Shown here: positions 1 to 9,165 of the stretch, piece by piece
Layout: every line of letters starts with the position of its first letter
Position numbering within the stretch: position 1 is the stretch's first letter
Assembly (NCBI RefSeq): GCF_003966895.1
Contig: NZ_AP018449.1
Location: forward strand, 4,047,501 to 4,111,500
Direction of reading: 5' to 3'
Length of the DNA: 64,000 bases
DNA from: Methylomusa anaerophila
GTDB taxonomy: Bacteria > Bacillota > Negativicutes > Sporomusales > Sporomusaceae
Notes under the pieces: generated by a model
What the model saw: only the letters and a program-made list of their open reading frames with translations
Told to the model about the DNA's origin: nothing
Databases searched by the model: none
Translations under genes and position numbers: made by a program

Positions 1-146
1 ATACCCTATCCCATTTACACGGCGTTGTATCAGTAAAGATTGATCTAACTGGTAAACAAGTCTCTGTCGATTATGACTCATCTGTAACGCCCAGCGGCTA
101 CATTGAAGAAACCCTACAATCCCTTGGCTACTCGATTCAAGAATAA
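1..146 (+). CDS. Heavy-metal-associated (HMA) domain protein, C-terminal fragment
   Basis: The window opens inside this gene. The last 47 codons read in frame from base 3 to a TAA at 144-146. The fragment has the second half of the ferredoxin-like HMA fold: a strand containing GVVSVKIDL, a strand with QVSVDYDSS, and the closing helix and strand YIEETLQSLGYSI. The metal-binding CxxC loop would lie upstream of the window. The fold is typical of small copper chaperones (CopZ) and of the N-terminal domains of copper ATPases. Because the protein ends right after one HMA unit, a free chaperone or a short mercury/copper-binding protein is likelier than an ATPase, but this cannot be settled from the fragment. 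Confidence 0.75.
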   Translation, partial: TLSHLHGVVSVKIDLTGKQVSVDYDSSVTPSGYIEETLQSLGYSIQE

Positions 147-147
147 C

Positions 148-294
148 ATGTCTCGAATGCGACTTCATTTTTCCCCTTTGGGCCTGGGTAAACGCAGATT
201 AAAGCGGTTTTACAAACGATTAGAGATGGATACCGGTATGGAATGGGATATTGTGTCCACTACTTTCACCGAAGCTAAAAAAGCAGGTATTTGA
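148..294 (+). CDS. Small basic hypothetical protein
   Basis: This 48-codon frame begins at an ATG two bases after the HMA stop and ends in TGA, 38 bases before a terminator hairpin. The product is short, with a basic first half (GKRRLKRFYKRLEMD) and a more neutral tail (GMEWDIVSTTFTEAKKAGI). No ribosome site precedes the ATG, so translation would depend on coupling to the upstream gene. The frame stays open further upstream to 103, inside the HMA gene. I do not recognise the family. The only support is position between a real gene and its terminator, so it could be a chance frame. Confidence 0.3.
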   Translation: MSRMRLHFSPLGLGKRRLKRFYKRLEMDTGMEWDIVSTTFTEAKKAGI

Positions 295-332
295 CTTTAC
301 AACGCGAATATAATTATTGAGTTGACATGAAA

Positions 333-360
333 GGGGACTTTAAAAAGTCCCCTCTCTTTA
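333..360 (+). terminator. Rho-independent terminator after the HMA gene
   Basis: An 8-bp perfect stem GGGGACTT/AAGTCCCC (333-340 with 345-352) with a four-base loop is followed by TCTCTTTA. It separates the opening gene(s) from priA. Confidence 0.7.
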
Positions 361-413
361 TAGCTCTTTCCAACCATAAAACTTATATAAACTTATAACT
401 TAAGTGGTGTAAA

Positions 414-2876
414 ATGAAAAAGATTGCCCAAGTCATAGTCAATATACCTACACGCAATATTGATAAAGCGTTTTCTTACATCATTCCGGATCATTATGCT
501 TATATTGATATAGGTTGGCGGGTCATAGTACCATTCGGTCAACGCACTGTGGAAGGGTTTATAATTAATATATCGGATATATCGGAAAGGGATGAAACTG
601 CTTTAAAACCGATCACTGACATTCTGGACGATTTCGCCTGGTTTGGCAATCACATGCTTAAAACTGCCGAATGGTTGGCCGAGTATTATTTAACTTCTTT
701 AGCTGAATCTTATAGAATGTTTATTCCTGGAAAAGCAGGGGTAAAGACTCAGGAGTTGTACAAGATTGCCGACAGTGTCAGTGAAGTACAACTGGCTGAA
801 CTTAAGGAGGCAAGCAAGGATAATGATAATAAGGATAATTTTAAGATAATTGAACACATATATAAAAAAGGACCGCTGAAATTATCGGAATTAAGAAAGG
901 AATTTAGGCACACAATCAGCGATTCTTCTTTAGAAGATATAATTAAATCTTTACTGCGCCAGAAAATACTCTGTAAACACAGTAAAATATATAAATCCGG
1001 TCTTCCGCGCCTTACCACGGTATACTCACTTGCTGTAGATGCGGCAACAGCTATTAATACCATTAACGCCACTTCAAAAAGAAAGCCGGCTCAACTCCGG
1101 TTAATTGAAGAGCTCCTTAAGTACAACAGCCTTGACAGCAGTCAATTGCGTCAATTAAGCATCACCCTTGATACTGTCAAAAGACTGGTCAAATTAGGAC
1201 TGATCCATACCAAGCAAGTCCAGATAATCCGTGATAGTTATGCAGACAGAGAATTTTCCGCGCCCAAACTTAAGCCCACCCAAGACCAGGAACAGGTCCT
1301 GGGCCAAATAATACCCGCTATATTAGAAAAAAAATTTAAATCATTTCTTCTTCGCGGCGTCACAGGCAGCGGGAAAACACAAGTGTATATAGAAGCAGTA
1401 CGTACTGCCAGAAACTTAGGAAGGCAAGCAATTGTTCTTGTTCCGGAAATTGCCTTAACCAGTCAAATTGTCTCCCGTTTTAAGGCAGCCTTTAATAATG
1501 ATGTTGTCGTTATTCACAGTAGATTATCCCTGGGGGAAAGATATGATGCCTGGCAACGGTTGCGATGTAATCAAGCCGGTATTGTAATTGGAGCAAGATC
1601 CGCCATATTTACACCGGCAGACAATTTGGGCTTAATCGTTATTGACGAAGAACACGAATTTACATACAAACAAGAAGAAGCACCCAGATACCATGCCAAA
1701 GAGGTGGCTTTAACCCGGGCGAAGTTTTCAGAAGCTGTAGTGATCTTAGGAAGTGCCACTCCTTCAGTAGAAACATATTTTCAAGCATTGCAAGGTGAGC
1801 ATAGTCTTGTTTGTCTAACCAGAAGAATTGACAGCGTTCCCCTCCCACCCGTTACGGTTGTAGACATGCGAAATGAATTAGCGCAAGGAAGGCGGGGAGT
1901 TATCTCGCCGGCCATGCAAGATATGCTTAGTGAAACATTTTCCAAGGGTGAGCAAGCTGTAATTCTTCTTAATCGCCGCGGCTATTCCACTTTCATTATG
2001 TGTCGTGAATGCGGTCACGTCATTAAATGTCACCACTGTGATATCGCCATGGTGTATCACGCAGCAAATACTTCCTTACGTTGCCATTACTGCCAGGAAC
2101 GTCAGGCAATCCCTGACTGCTGCCCGGTATGCGGCAGTCGATATATTCGCTATTTCGGCACTGGTACCCAAAAAGTTGAAGAGACTCTAACCCAATTGTT
2201 CCCCCAGGCGAAAATAGCAAGAATGGATCAGGATACGACCAGCGGCAAGACGTCTCATGAAAAAATACTCAGTGACTTTGCAAAAGGAAGCTATGACATC
2301 TTATTAGGAACCCAAATGGTAGCCAAAGGACATGATATAAAAAATGTTACAGCAGTTGGTATCATATCGGCAGACACTGCTCTCAATCTACCTGACTTTA
2401 GAGCCGCTGAAAGAACTTTTTCGCTTATCACACAAGCCGCCGGCAGAGCGGGAAGAGGCAATAGACCGGGTAAAGTGGTTTTGCAAACATATAACCCGGA
2501 ACATTTCGGGATTCTATCTGCATCCACACATGATTATGAAACTTTTTTCAGATCAGAAATTAAACTGCGTGAACAGCTTGATTACCCGCCATTCACACAG
2601 TTGATAAATATATGTGTTCTTTCTAAAGACAATACTGAGGCGGACTCTCAGGCTAAAGCAATTGTTGCTGAACTTAAATGCACATTACGTGGTTTAAATC
2701 ATACGTCAATAATTGGCCCTTTTCCTGCTCCTATAAGTAAAAAGAAAGATGTTTACCGAATCAATATTCTGCTAAAGACCAGGCAATTGAGTGAAGTTAG
2801 AAACCGGTTGTCAGAACTCAAGCTACACACGCGAAAAGGTATAATTATTGATGTTGATCCATTAAATGTATTGTAA
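414..2876 (+). CDS. priA: Primosomal replication restart helicase PriA
   Basis: PriA is the 3'-to-5' superfamily 2 helicase that recognises stalled forks and reloads the replicative helicase. The 820-residue product starts with the PriA DNA-binding domain (AQVIVNIPTRNIDKAFSYII). It carries Walker A GVTGSGKT at 315-322 and a DEEH box at 411-414. A zinc-binding insert has eight or nine cysteines from C530 to C573 in CxxC pairs, and the helicase C-terminal domain includes the stretch GRAGRG. At 820 residues it is slightly longer than usual because of a low-complexity linker rich in D, N and K near residues 130-140. The ATG at 414 follows a weak GTGGTG site. It heads the run priA-def-fmt-DUF116-rsmB, a common Firmicute order. 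Confidence 0.96.
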   Translation: MKKIAQVIVNIPTRNIDKAFSYIIPDHYAYIDIGWRVIVPFGQRTVEGFIINISDISERDETALKPITDILDDFAWFGNHMLKTAEWLAEYYLTSLAESYRMFIPGKAGVKTQELYKIADSVSEVQLAELKEASKDNDNKDNFKIIEHIYKKGPLKLSELRKEFRHTISDSSLEDIIKSLLRQKILCKHSKIYKSGLPRLTTVYSLAVDAATAINTINATSKRKPAQLRLIEELLKYNSLDSSQLRQLSITLDTVKRLVKLGLIHTKQVQIIRDSYADREFSAPKLKPTQDQEQVLGQIIPAILEKKFKSFLLRGVTGSGKTQVYIEAVRTARNLGRQAIVLVPEIALTSQIVSRFKAAFNNDVVVIHSRLSLGERYDAWQRLRCNQAGIVIGARSAIFTPADNLGLIVIDEEHEFTYKQEEAPRYHAKEVALTRAKFSEAVVILGSATPSVETYFQALQGEHSLVCLTRRIDSVPLPPVTVVDMRNELAQGRRGVISPAMQDMLSETFSKGEQAVILLNRRGYSTFIMCRECGHVIKCHHCDIAMVYHAANTSLRCHYCQERQAIPDCCPVCGSRYIRYFGTGTQKVEETLTQLFPQAKIARMDQDTTSGKTSHEKILSDFAKGSYDILLGTQMVAKGHDIKNVTAVGIISADTALNLPDFRAAERTFSLITQAAGRAGRGNRPGKVVLQTYNPEHFGILSASTHDYETFFRSEIKLREQLDYPPFTQLINICVLSKDNTEADSQAKAIVAELKCTLRGLNHTSIIGPFPAPISKKKDVYRINILLKTRQLSEVRNRLSELKLHTRKGIIIDVDPLNVL

Positions 2877-2899
2877 TGTCATGACAGGGAGGAATATTA

Positions 2900-3370
2900 A
2901 TGGCAATAATGGATATTAAAAAAGCCGGAGACAGCGTTCTGAAAAATGTTTCAGCTCCGGTTGGCAAAATTGATAAAAAAATTAAGCAGCTTCTCGATGA
3001 TATGGGCAAAACAATGTATGAGGCGGACGGAGTAGGCCTAGCTGCTCCCCAAGTAGGGATATCCCTTCGTCTAATTGTAATTGACGTCGGCGAGGGTATC
3101 CTCGAACTTATTAATCCCGAAATCCTTGAGTATGAAGGAAGCAACTTAGGAACCGAAGGATGCTTAAGTATTCCCGGAATGTACGGAGAAGTAGAAAGAT
3201 ATGCTAAAGTTACGGTTGAGGCACTAGACCGGAGCGGCAAAAAAGTTAGAATCAGTGGTGACGGTTTATTGGCTCGCGCTCTGCAACACGAAATTGATCA
3301 CCTTAACGGCATCCTGTTTATTGAACGTGCCAAGAGCGTATTTAAGGAGAAAGATAAGGAGCAAAGCTAA
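2900..3370 (+). CDS. def: Peptide deformylase
   Basis: This enzyme removes the N-formyl group from new proteins and is a cytoplasmic metalloenzyme. The 156-residue protein shows all three family motifs: GVGLAAPQ at 44-51, EGCLS at 86-90 (Cys88 binds the metal) and HEIDH at 130-134 (two metal-binding His and the catalytic Glu131). Length fits a short type 1 deformylase. The ATG at 2900 has a GGGAGG site eight bases upstream. Its TAA shares one base with the ATG of fmt, so the two opposing activities, formylation and deformylation, are translationally coupled. Confidence 0.97.
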   Translation: MAIMDIKKAGDSVLKNVSAPVGKIDKKIKQLLDDMGKTMYEADGVGLAAPQVGISLRLIVIDVGEGILELINPEILEYEGSNLGTEGCLSIPGMYGEVERYAKVTVEALDRSGKKVRISGDGLLARALQHEIDHLNGILFIERAKSVFKEKDKEQS

Positions 3371-4311
3371 TGGCGGCCTTACGAACCGTATTCATGGGTA
3401 CTCCCGATTTTGCCGTTCCCTGCCTTAATATGTTGGTAAATGAAAATTACGATATTGCGTCAGTGGTTACGCAACCTGACCGGCCAAAGGGAAGAGGGCA
3501 GAAACTAGCCTTTTCCCCTGTGAAAGAAGCGGCTTTAGCATACAATTTAACACTCTGGCAACCCGCAAAGATTAAATCTGATGAATTTATCCGCCAACTG
3601 GAAGAGGCGAGGCCGGATGTCATCGTCGTCGTAGCCTTTGGTCAATTGCTGCCGAAAAAAATCCTGGCTTTACCTCCTCTTGGCTGCATCAACGTCCATG
3701 CTTCATTGCTGCCTGAGTACCGTGGGGCAGCCCCGATTCATTGGGCGGTGATCAATGGTGAAACACAGTCCGGAATAACTACCATGTATATGGACGCAGG
3801 CTTAGACACAGGTGATATGATTCTAAAGGCGGAAATCCCAATTGCTCCTGACGACACTACAGGCAGATTGCATGACAAACTGAAGGAGTTAGGAGCCAAG
3901 CTGCTTTCCGAAACGCTGAAACTCATGGCATTAGGCAAGGTCCCGCGCCAGGCCCAGGACAACAGCAAGGCGACTTATGCCCCCTTATTAACTCGCGAAA
4001 TTGAAAAAATCAATTGGCAAATGCCTGCACCATCAATTCATAATTTAGTCCGCGGATTAAACCCCTGGCCAGGGGCTTATTGCTGCCATAATGAAAAAAA
4101 GCTAAAAGTCTGGCAGACAAAAGTTGCCAATACCGATTCAATGTGCTCAATGCCAGGGCGAATTGCAGCACTCGGCAGTGAAGGAATTATTGTGGAAACA
4201 GGCAAGGGTTTGTTGGAACTTGTTGAAGTACAGCCTGAATCCAAGCGTAAAATGAAAGCATGGGAATGCGTTCGTGGTTATTGTTTAGATGTGGGAACCT
4301 TTTTAGGGTAA
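3370..4311 (+). CDS. fmt: Methionyl-tRNA formyltransferase
   Basis: Fmt formylates initiator Met-tRNA with 10-formyl-tetrahydrofolate. The 313-residue product has the N-terminal formyltransferase fold: MGTPDFAVP at the start, QPDRPKGRG, and the folate/catalytic segment NVHASLLPEYRGAAPIHWA followed by GITTMYMDAGLDTGDM. A C-terminal OB-like tRNA-binding domain follows. Start and def stop overlap in TAATG. There is nothing unusual in length or motifs. Confidence 0.96.
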   Translation: MAALRTVFMGTPDFAVPCLNMLVNENYDIASVVTQPDRPKGRGQKLAFSPVKEAALAYNLTLWQPAKIKSDEFIRQLEEARPDVIVVVAFGQLLPKKILALPPLGCINVHASLLPEYRGAAPIHWAVINGETQSGITTMYMDAGLDTGDMILKAEIPIAPDDTTGRLHDKLKELGAKLLSETLKLMALGKVPRQAQDNSKATYAPLLTREIEKINWQMPAPSIHNLVRGLNPWPGAYCCHNEKKLKVWQTKVANTDSMCSMPGRIAALGSEGIIVETGKGLLELVEVQPESKRKMKAWECVRGYCLDVGTFLG

Positions 4312-4327
4312 TTTGAGGTGAATTAAA

Positions 4328-5098
4328 GTGATAGAAGCAGTTCCGCGCCCCAAAAAAAGATTATTTCTGACCTTAATTTTGCTGAGTTTATTCTTAGCTG
4401 CTTTGTCAACTTACGGCCTTTGGATTGTGAGTTCTCCCGGTTTGTCTAACATTAGCGCCTATCTCCCCTTAATTCTCGGTACATTGCTCGCGGTAGCAAT
4501 TTTAGCTATTGCCAGCGGAGTTGTGGGTATAATATTGGCAATTCTCGGATTTCCCACATTAGGGATCTTCCAGGGTTTGGCCTGGTCGGCCATTAATCTC
4601 CTCTTCCCGTTAGCTATCCGTATTGGAAAAGTTTTTGAAGTGGATAAAGAGCGGGTCGAAAGATCATTCATTGAGGTAAGCAATCATCTCGTACTGAAAA
4701 AACAGATTAAAGTGACGCCGGACAGACTTTTGCTTCTCACGCCTCATTGTATTCAGCAAGAAACATGCCCCCACAAAATTACTCGTAATGTGGCGAATTG
4801 CCATCACTGCGGTCAATGTCAAGTCGGTGACTTATCTGAAATGGCTAAATCATACGGAGTTAACTTAGCAGTCGTAACCGGCGGAACGTTAGCCCGCAAA
4901 ATCATTAAGTCATTACGCCCCAAGGCTGTGCTGGCCATTGCTTGCGAGCGTGACCTAACCAGCGGCATACAAGACGTTTTTCCGCTACCGGTCATTGGCG
5001 TTTTAAACGAGCGTCCTTATGGTCCCTGTTGCAATACGCGGGTGGATTTAAAAAAAGTGGAGAAGGCAATACAGAGTTTTTTGGCAGAAAAACAATAA
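4328..5098 (+). CDS. DUF116 family membrane protein
   Basis: The 256-residue protein has two N-terminal hydrophobic segments (about 13-35 and 45-85). A soluble domain follows with a cysteine cluster CPHKITRNVANCHHCGQC near 150, and further cysteines in ACERD and YGPCCNTR. This matches DUF116, a conserved family of unknown function often found beside fmt and rsmB in clostridia and Negativicutes. The cysteines suggest metal or iron-sulfur binding, which is inference. GTG at 4328 is chosen because GAGGTG lies seven bases upstream. It is probably co-transcribed with fmt and rsmB. Confidence 0.85.
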   Translation: MIEAVPRPKKRLFLTLILLSLFLAALSTYGLWIVSSPGLSNISAYLPLILGTLLAVAILAIASGVVGIILAILGFPTLGIFQGLAWSAINLLFPLAIRIGKVFEVDKERVERSFIEVSNHLVLKKQIKVTPDRLLLLTPHCIQQETCPHKITRNVANCHHCGQCQVGDLSEMAKSYGVNLAVVTGGTLARKIIKSLRPKAVLAIACERDLTSGIQDVFPLPVIGVLNERPYGPCCNTRVDLKKVEKAIQSFLAEKQ

Positions 5099-5118
5099 AA
5101 ATAATATGGTGATTAGTC

Positions 5119-6495
5119 ATGTCTTGGAAAAATAGTAAAAATGGAAGAAAAGTTGATGCACGGGAAGTAGCTCTCCGGGTTATTAATGCCGTTGATATTG
5201 AAGGCGCATATGCTAATATTGCTTTGGCCCAGGAGATTAACCGGCTAACCAAAACCGGCGAGTTGAACAACCAGGATCGTAAGTTTCTCACCGAACTGGT
5301 TTACGGCACAATTAAAGCCGGTAATACGCTGGATTGGCTACTGGAGCATTACCTCAGCCGGCCGCTTAATAAAATCACTCCCATAATACGTAACATTTTA
5401 CGACTCGGGATGTATCAGCTGTTCTTTTTGACCAAGGTACCACCATCTGCCGCCTGTAACCAGTCGGTAGAACTGGCTAAAAAGTACGGTCATGCCGGAA
5501 CGGTAAAGCTTGTTAACGCAGTTTTAAGAAATGCCGCCCGAAACCCGGAAAAGGCGGTTTATCCCAACAAAGATGAAATGCCGGTAGAATATCTGGCGTT
5601 AAAATATTTTCATCCTGATTGGCTAGTAAAAAGATGGCTTGATCGCCTGGGATTTGAAAGTTGTGAAGATCTCTGCAAGACAAATAACTGCAACCCGCCT
5701 TTGTCAATTCGCACCAATACAACCAGGATCGGACGCGAAACGCTGTTAGCCCGCTTAGAAAACGAAGGTGTGGTTGCCGAGCCTTCAGCTTGGACGCCGG
5801 AAGGAATTGTCTGCCATGAATACCCGGCGCTAATGTCTCTTAGCTCTCTGCAAGCAGGACTATTTCAAGTGCAAGATGAAAGCTCAATGCTGGTGGGACA
5901 CATTCTCGACCCTAAAGCAGGTGAATTTATTATTGACGCCTGTGGCGCTCCCGGGGGGAAAAGTACTCATATTGCTTCCCTCATGTCCAATCAAGGCCGG
6001 GTGCTTTCTACCGATATCTACCCGCATAAGCTTGCGATTACCGAAGAGAACGCTAAGCGGCTCGGTCTGACAATTATCGAAACACAAACACTGGATGCAA
6101 CTAATTTAGGTACAACATTTCCGGCACAAGCAGACCGCGTCCTTGTCGACGTTCCGTGTTCGGGACTAGGCGTCTTACGGCGCAAACCTGATTCCCGTTG
6201 GCGAAAATCGGAAAGTATGCTAAAGGAACTACCCAAATTGCAAACTGCAATATTGAGCAGCTGTGCCCAATGCGTTAAGCCTGGCGGCATATTAGTGTAT
6301 AGTACTTGTACAACTGAACCGGAAGAAAACTCACAGGTTATTAATTCTTTTTTACATACTCATCCGGAATTTGCACTGGAAAAAACCGGGCGGTATCTTC
6401 CCATCCAGAAGCGTTCTGATGACATGGTTCAATTATGGCCGCATATTGATGGTATTGACGGCTTTTTTATCGCGCGCATGACCCGACTTAAGTAA
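5119..6495 (+). CDS. rsmB: 16S rRNA (cytosine-C5)-methyltransferase RsmB
   Basis: RsmB (Sun) methylates C967 of 16S rRNA using SAM. The 458-residue protein has an N-terminal NusB-like RNA-binding domain (about 1-145), then the NOL1/NOP2/Sun methyltransferase domain. The SAM loop is IIDACGAPGGKSTHIA near 274. DVPCSGLG carries Cys347 and STCTTEPEENS carries Cys397, the two cysteines of the m5C mechanism. It ends the priA-def-fmt run. A copy of the window's palindromic repeat starts five bases after its stop. Confidence 0.95.
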   Translation: MSWKNSKNGRKVDAREVALRVINAVDIEGAYANIALAQEINRLTKTGELNNQDRKFLTELVYGTIKAGNTLDWLLEHYLSRPLNKITPIIRNILRLGMYQLFFLTKVPPSAACNQSVELAKKYGHAGTVKLVNAVLRNAARNPEKAVYPNKDEMPVEYLALKYFHPDWLVKRWLDRLGFESCEDLCKTNNCNPPLSIRTNTTRIGRETLLARLENEGVVAEPSAWTPEGIVCHEYPALMSLSSLQAGLFQVQDESSMLVGHILDPKAGEFIIDACGAPGGKSTHIASLMSNQGRVLSTDIYPHKLAITEENAKRLGLTIIETQTLDATNLGTTFPAQADRVLVDVPCSGLGVLRRKPDSRWRKSESMLKELPKLQTAILSSCAQCVKPGGILVYSTCTTEPEENSQVINSFLHTHPEFALEKTGRYLPIQKRSDDMVQLWPHIDGIDGFFIARMTRLK

Positions 6496-6500
6496 GTAGG

Positions 6501-6666
6501 ACTATTCACTTTAAGCAGGGAACTGCTTAATAAACCGCCATCTGCGTCGTTACTCCTGTGGTCCTCACTCCGACGTACAACCAGTACGCCTCCTTTCCGG
6601 TCCTCGTCGTGCCTAGCATCTGACGATTTCTAAACAGTTCGCGGCCTTTGATAGCTGAGCAATATA
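6501..6666 (+). repeat. Palindromic intergenic repeat, copy A
   Basis: This is a non-coding element between rsmB and rlmN that recurs at 16152-16319 (inverted), 16507-16656 and 45995-46146. Its left part contains a self-complementary hairpin TTAAGCAG-GGAA-CTGCTTAA. Left-end GAACTGCTTA and right-end TAAACAGTTC form imperfect terminal inverted repeats of about 26 bp extending to CATCTG/GCATCTGACG. Copy A is closest to copy D. The right flank continues into TTGATAGCTGAGCAATATA, shared with the other copies. It encodes no protein, so it is a MITE- or REP-like mobile or structural element. Confidence 0.8.
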
Positions 6667-6684
6667 AAGGGATGGGGGTATGCT

Positions 6685-7734
6685 ATGGTGCCTGATAAAT
6701 CTGATCTATTCGGCCTGTTTGCCGACGAAATCGCAGCTAAAATAAAGCCTTTGGGGTTAGAAAAATACCGGGGACAGCAAATTGCCGAATGGATGTATTT
6801 ACGCGGTGTAAATACATTTGCGGATATGACGAATATACCAAAGGCTAAACGATTATTATTAGACAGTAACTTCATTATTGGCAGCGTATCGGTCATAGCC
6901 GAACAACACTCGGCCGACGGTCTTACAAGCAAATTCCTGCTGTCATTTGCTGATGATCTGGCTGTTGAAACTGTACTTATGCGGCAACCATATGGGAATA
7001 GTGTGTGTGTCTCCTCGCAGGTGGGGTGCGCTATGGGATGTACGTTTTGCGCTTCAACATTGTCAGGAGTAGCCAGAAATTTATCAGGAGGAGAAATACT
7101 TTCTCAGGTTTTGTATGTAAACCATTTGCTCGCCCAGCAGCAAGAAAAAGTTGATTCAATAGTGATAATGGGTGCAGGAGAACCTCTGGCCAACTATGAC
7201 AATGTCCTCCGCTTCATCCGATTATTGCATGAAAAATATTGCTTAAATCTAAGTTACCGTAGTATCACACTATCTACAGCGGGTCTTACTCCGGAAATAG
7301 ACCGCCTGGGTAATGAAGGTCTGCCAATAACTTTATCAATATCACTGCACGCACCCAATAATAAACTTCGTTCTCAGCTTATGCCAATAAATAACAGATA
7401 TCCGATTGAATCTTTGCTTGCCGCAGCCGACAGATATGTAAACAGGACTGGAAGACGCATAACATATGAGTACATACTTATTAAAGGTGTAAATGATCGC
7501 CCTGGGCACGCCAGAGATTTAGCCCGCATTTTAAAAGGGAAACTAGCCAATGTAAATCTTATACCTGTCAATCCAGTTCCCGAGCGCGGCTTACTCCGTC
7601 CCTATGCAAGTGAAATAACGTGTTTCGAGCAAATACTGCAAGAGAAATATATTAACGTTTCAATTCGAAAAGAAATGGGAAAAGAGATTGACGCGGCTTG
7701 CGGACAACTTAGACGCAAAGTACTAGGGGATTAA
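6685..7734 (+). CDS. rlmN: 23S rRNA A2503 / tRNA A37 C2-methyltransferase RlmN
   Basis: RlmN is a radical SAM enzyme that methylates C2 of A2503 in 23S rRNA, and of A37 in some tRNAs. The 349-residue protein has the 4Fe-4S motif CAMGCTFC with Cys115, Cys119 and Cys122, the segments GAGEPLANYDNV and SISLHAPNNKLR, and the C-terminal catalytic Cys339 in DAACGQLRRK. ATG at 6685 is supported by GATGGGGG at 6671-6678. The gene stands alone between copy A and a repeat remnant. Confidence 0.96.
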   Translation: MVPDKSDLFGLFADEIAAKIKPLGLEKYRGQQIAEWMYLRGVNTFADMTNIPKAKRLLLDSNFIIGSVSVIAEQHSADGLTSKFLLSFADDLAVETVLMRQPYGNSVCVSSQVGCAMGCTFCASTLSGVARNLSGGEILSQVLYVNHLLAQQQEKVDSIVIMGAGEPLANYDNVLRFIRLLHEKYCLNLSYRSITLSTAGLTPEIDRLGNEGLPITLSISLHAPNNKLRSQLMPINNRYPIESLLAAADRYVNRTGRRITYEYILIKGVNDRPGHARDLARILKGKLANVNLIPVNPVPERGLLRPYASEITCFEQILQEKYINVSIRKEMGKEIDAACGQLRRKVLGD

Positions 7735-7738
7735 ACGA

Positions 7739-7777
7739 AAAGCAGTTCGTAGCAGTTGATAAACTGAGCCGATACAA
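7739..7777 (+). repeat. Remnant of the right end of the palindromic repeat
   Basis: AAGCAGTTCGTAGCAGTTG followed by ATAAACTGAGCCGATAC matches the right terminal segment and flank of the full copies. The rest of the element is absent, so this is a decayed copy or a solo end. Confidence 0.5.
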
Positions 7778-7922
7778 AAATCTTTCAGGGACATATTTCT
7801 AAAAAATATACTGTTTTTTGACTATAAGAAAAAGATAACGTATAATTAATTTTAGGCATTCCGGGCAAATCCCAATATTTATTTTACCATTTATTATTTT
7901 ATTATTTTTTGGAGTGTTAACA

Positions 7923-8699
7923 TTGAAATTTGTCCGTAATCTGGAAAATTTTTTTGAAAAATACATAGAAGGATTTTTTAATAAGTATATGTCAAGCGGT
8001 TTACAACCGGTTGAAATTGCCAGAGAACTCATACGCCGTATGGAAGATGACCGGATGGTAGGGGTGTCCCACATCTTTGTTCCAAATTACTATGCTGTTT
8101 ACGTAAGTGCTGAAGAATACAAGCGCATTGAATCTTACCTCCAAACAGTTTGCCAGGAACTAACTGAGTATTTATATGCGGAAGCCGGATCAAAAGGCTA
8201 TACATTTGTTGGTAATCCCCAAGTTGAGATACTTGTGGAAGAGCTTTTGGAAAAGCATTCGTTTTCAGTTGTCACCAAATTTACCGAGGCTTTGCCAATC
8301 GATAACGAAAGCTGTAGCTGTAAGGTAAAAAAAAGTGAAGGCAAAGAAGATACGCGCATATTTAATAAATTCGACCTGCCACTTGCTGATTTTACCAAAA
8401 AAACTTTATTACATGGAGTGCTTACGGTATCCGAAGGCCTCGATACCGGCCTTTCAGTAGACATAACTGCTGGCCGGGTGAATATTGGCCGCCGTGAATC
8501 AAACGAATTGCCTTTAAGTGATATGAATACATCTCGTTTACATGCTTACGTCATATATGAAGACAACCATCATATCATACTTGATGCTAAAAGTCTTAAC
8601 GGTACTTATGTTAATAACCATCGTGTCTACCGCAAAACTTTAAAAGATGGCGATAGAATCAAAGTAGGCAATACCGTCATTGTTTATGGGGTGAAGTGA
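7923..8699 (+). CDS. FhaA-like protein (DUF3662 plus FHA domain)
   Basis: This is a two-domain phosphothreonine-reading protein. Residues 1-130 match the DUF3662/FhaA N-terminal domain (FVRNLENFFEKYIEGFF; PVEIARELIRRMEDDR; IFVPNYYAVYVS). Residues 165-258 form an FHA domain with GRRESNELPLSD, SRLHAYV and LNGTYVN. In actinobacteria FhaA binds phosphorylated MviN and controls peptidoglycan precursor export; that role here is inference. GGAG at 7911-7914 points to the TTG at 7923; a GTG at 7914 overlaps the ribosome site and is unlikely. It is first in the wall-growth and kinase cluster. Confidence 0.88.
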   Translation: MKFVRNLENFFEKYIEGFFNKYMSSGLQPVEIARELIRRMEDDRMVGVSHIFVPNYYAVYVSAEEYKRIESYLQTVCQELTEYLYAEAGSKGYTFVGNPQVEILVEELLEKHSFSVVTKFTEALPIDNESCSCKVKKSEGKEDTRIFNKFDLPLADFTKKTLLHGVLTVSEGLDTGLSVDITAGRVNIGRRESNELPLSDMNTSRLHAYVIYEDNHHIILDAKSLNGTYVNNHRVYRKTLKDGDRIKVGNTVIVYGVK

Positions 8700-8700
8700 G

Positions 8701-9159
8701 TTGCCTAACAGGATACAATTTTTATCAATCGTCGGTATTATGATGCAGTACGGTTTAGTGATGTTGCTTTATTACTTCCTTTACCGGGTACTAAAGGTTG
8801 TCTCACTAGATATCTTAAAAGGTTATAATAATTATAATCAATCAACTACAGAAAGTAATGCCCAGCCAGCTAAAATTGTTGTGGTAGAAGACGCTCAAAA
8901 AAAACTGTCACAACCGGTCTTTGATCTTACAGATAGTATGACGATTGGCCGCGGCGCTTATAATGACATAGTTATTAATGATTCTTTTGTTTCCCATGAA
9001 CACGCTTGTATTTCCAGATTGAGAGACCAATACTTATTGACTGACTTGAATAGTACAAATGGCACACTGCTTAATGGACGAAAAGTGGAAGAAGATATCG
9101 TGCTTTTGAGTGGCGACCAAATTAAAATCGGAGCAGTTATTTTTAAATTCGTGAGGTGA
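8701..9159 (+). CDS. FhaB-like membrane-anchored FHA domain protein
   Basis: The 152-residue protein has one N-terminal membrane segment (about 8-30), a polar linker, and a C-terminal FHA domain from about 75. Its motifs are IGRGAYNDIVI, VSHEHACI and DLNSTNGTLLNG, with Ser and Asn positioned to read phosphothreonine. Layout matches mycobacterial FhaB (FipA), a target of the PASTA kinase. The TTG at 8701 follows the previous stop by one base, so the two FHA genes are tightly coupled. Function in this organism is inferred from domains and gene order. Confidence 0.88.
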   Translation: MPNRIQFLSIVGIMMQYGLVMLLYYFLYRVLKVVSLDILKGYNNYNQSTTESNAQPAKIVVVEDAQKKLSQPVFDLTDSMTIGRGAYNDIVINDSFVSHEHACISRLRDQYLLTDLNSTNGTLLNGRKVEEDIVLLSGDQIKIGAVIFKFVR

Positions 9160-9165
9160 TTACGA

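Noticed and set aside
2845..3240. 131-codon minus-strand frame
   Set aside because: Antisense to def, whose catalytic motifs are intact; no ribosome site.
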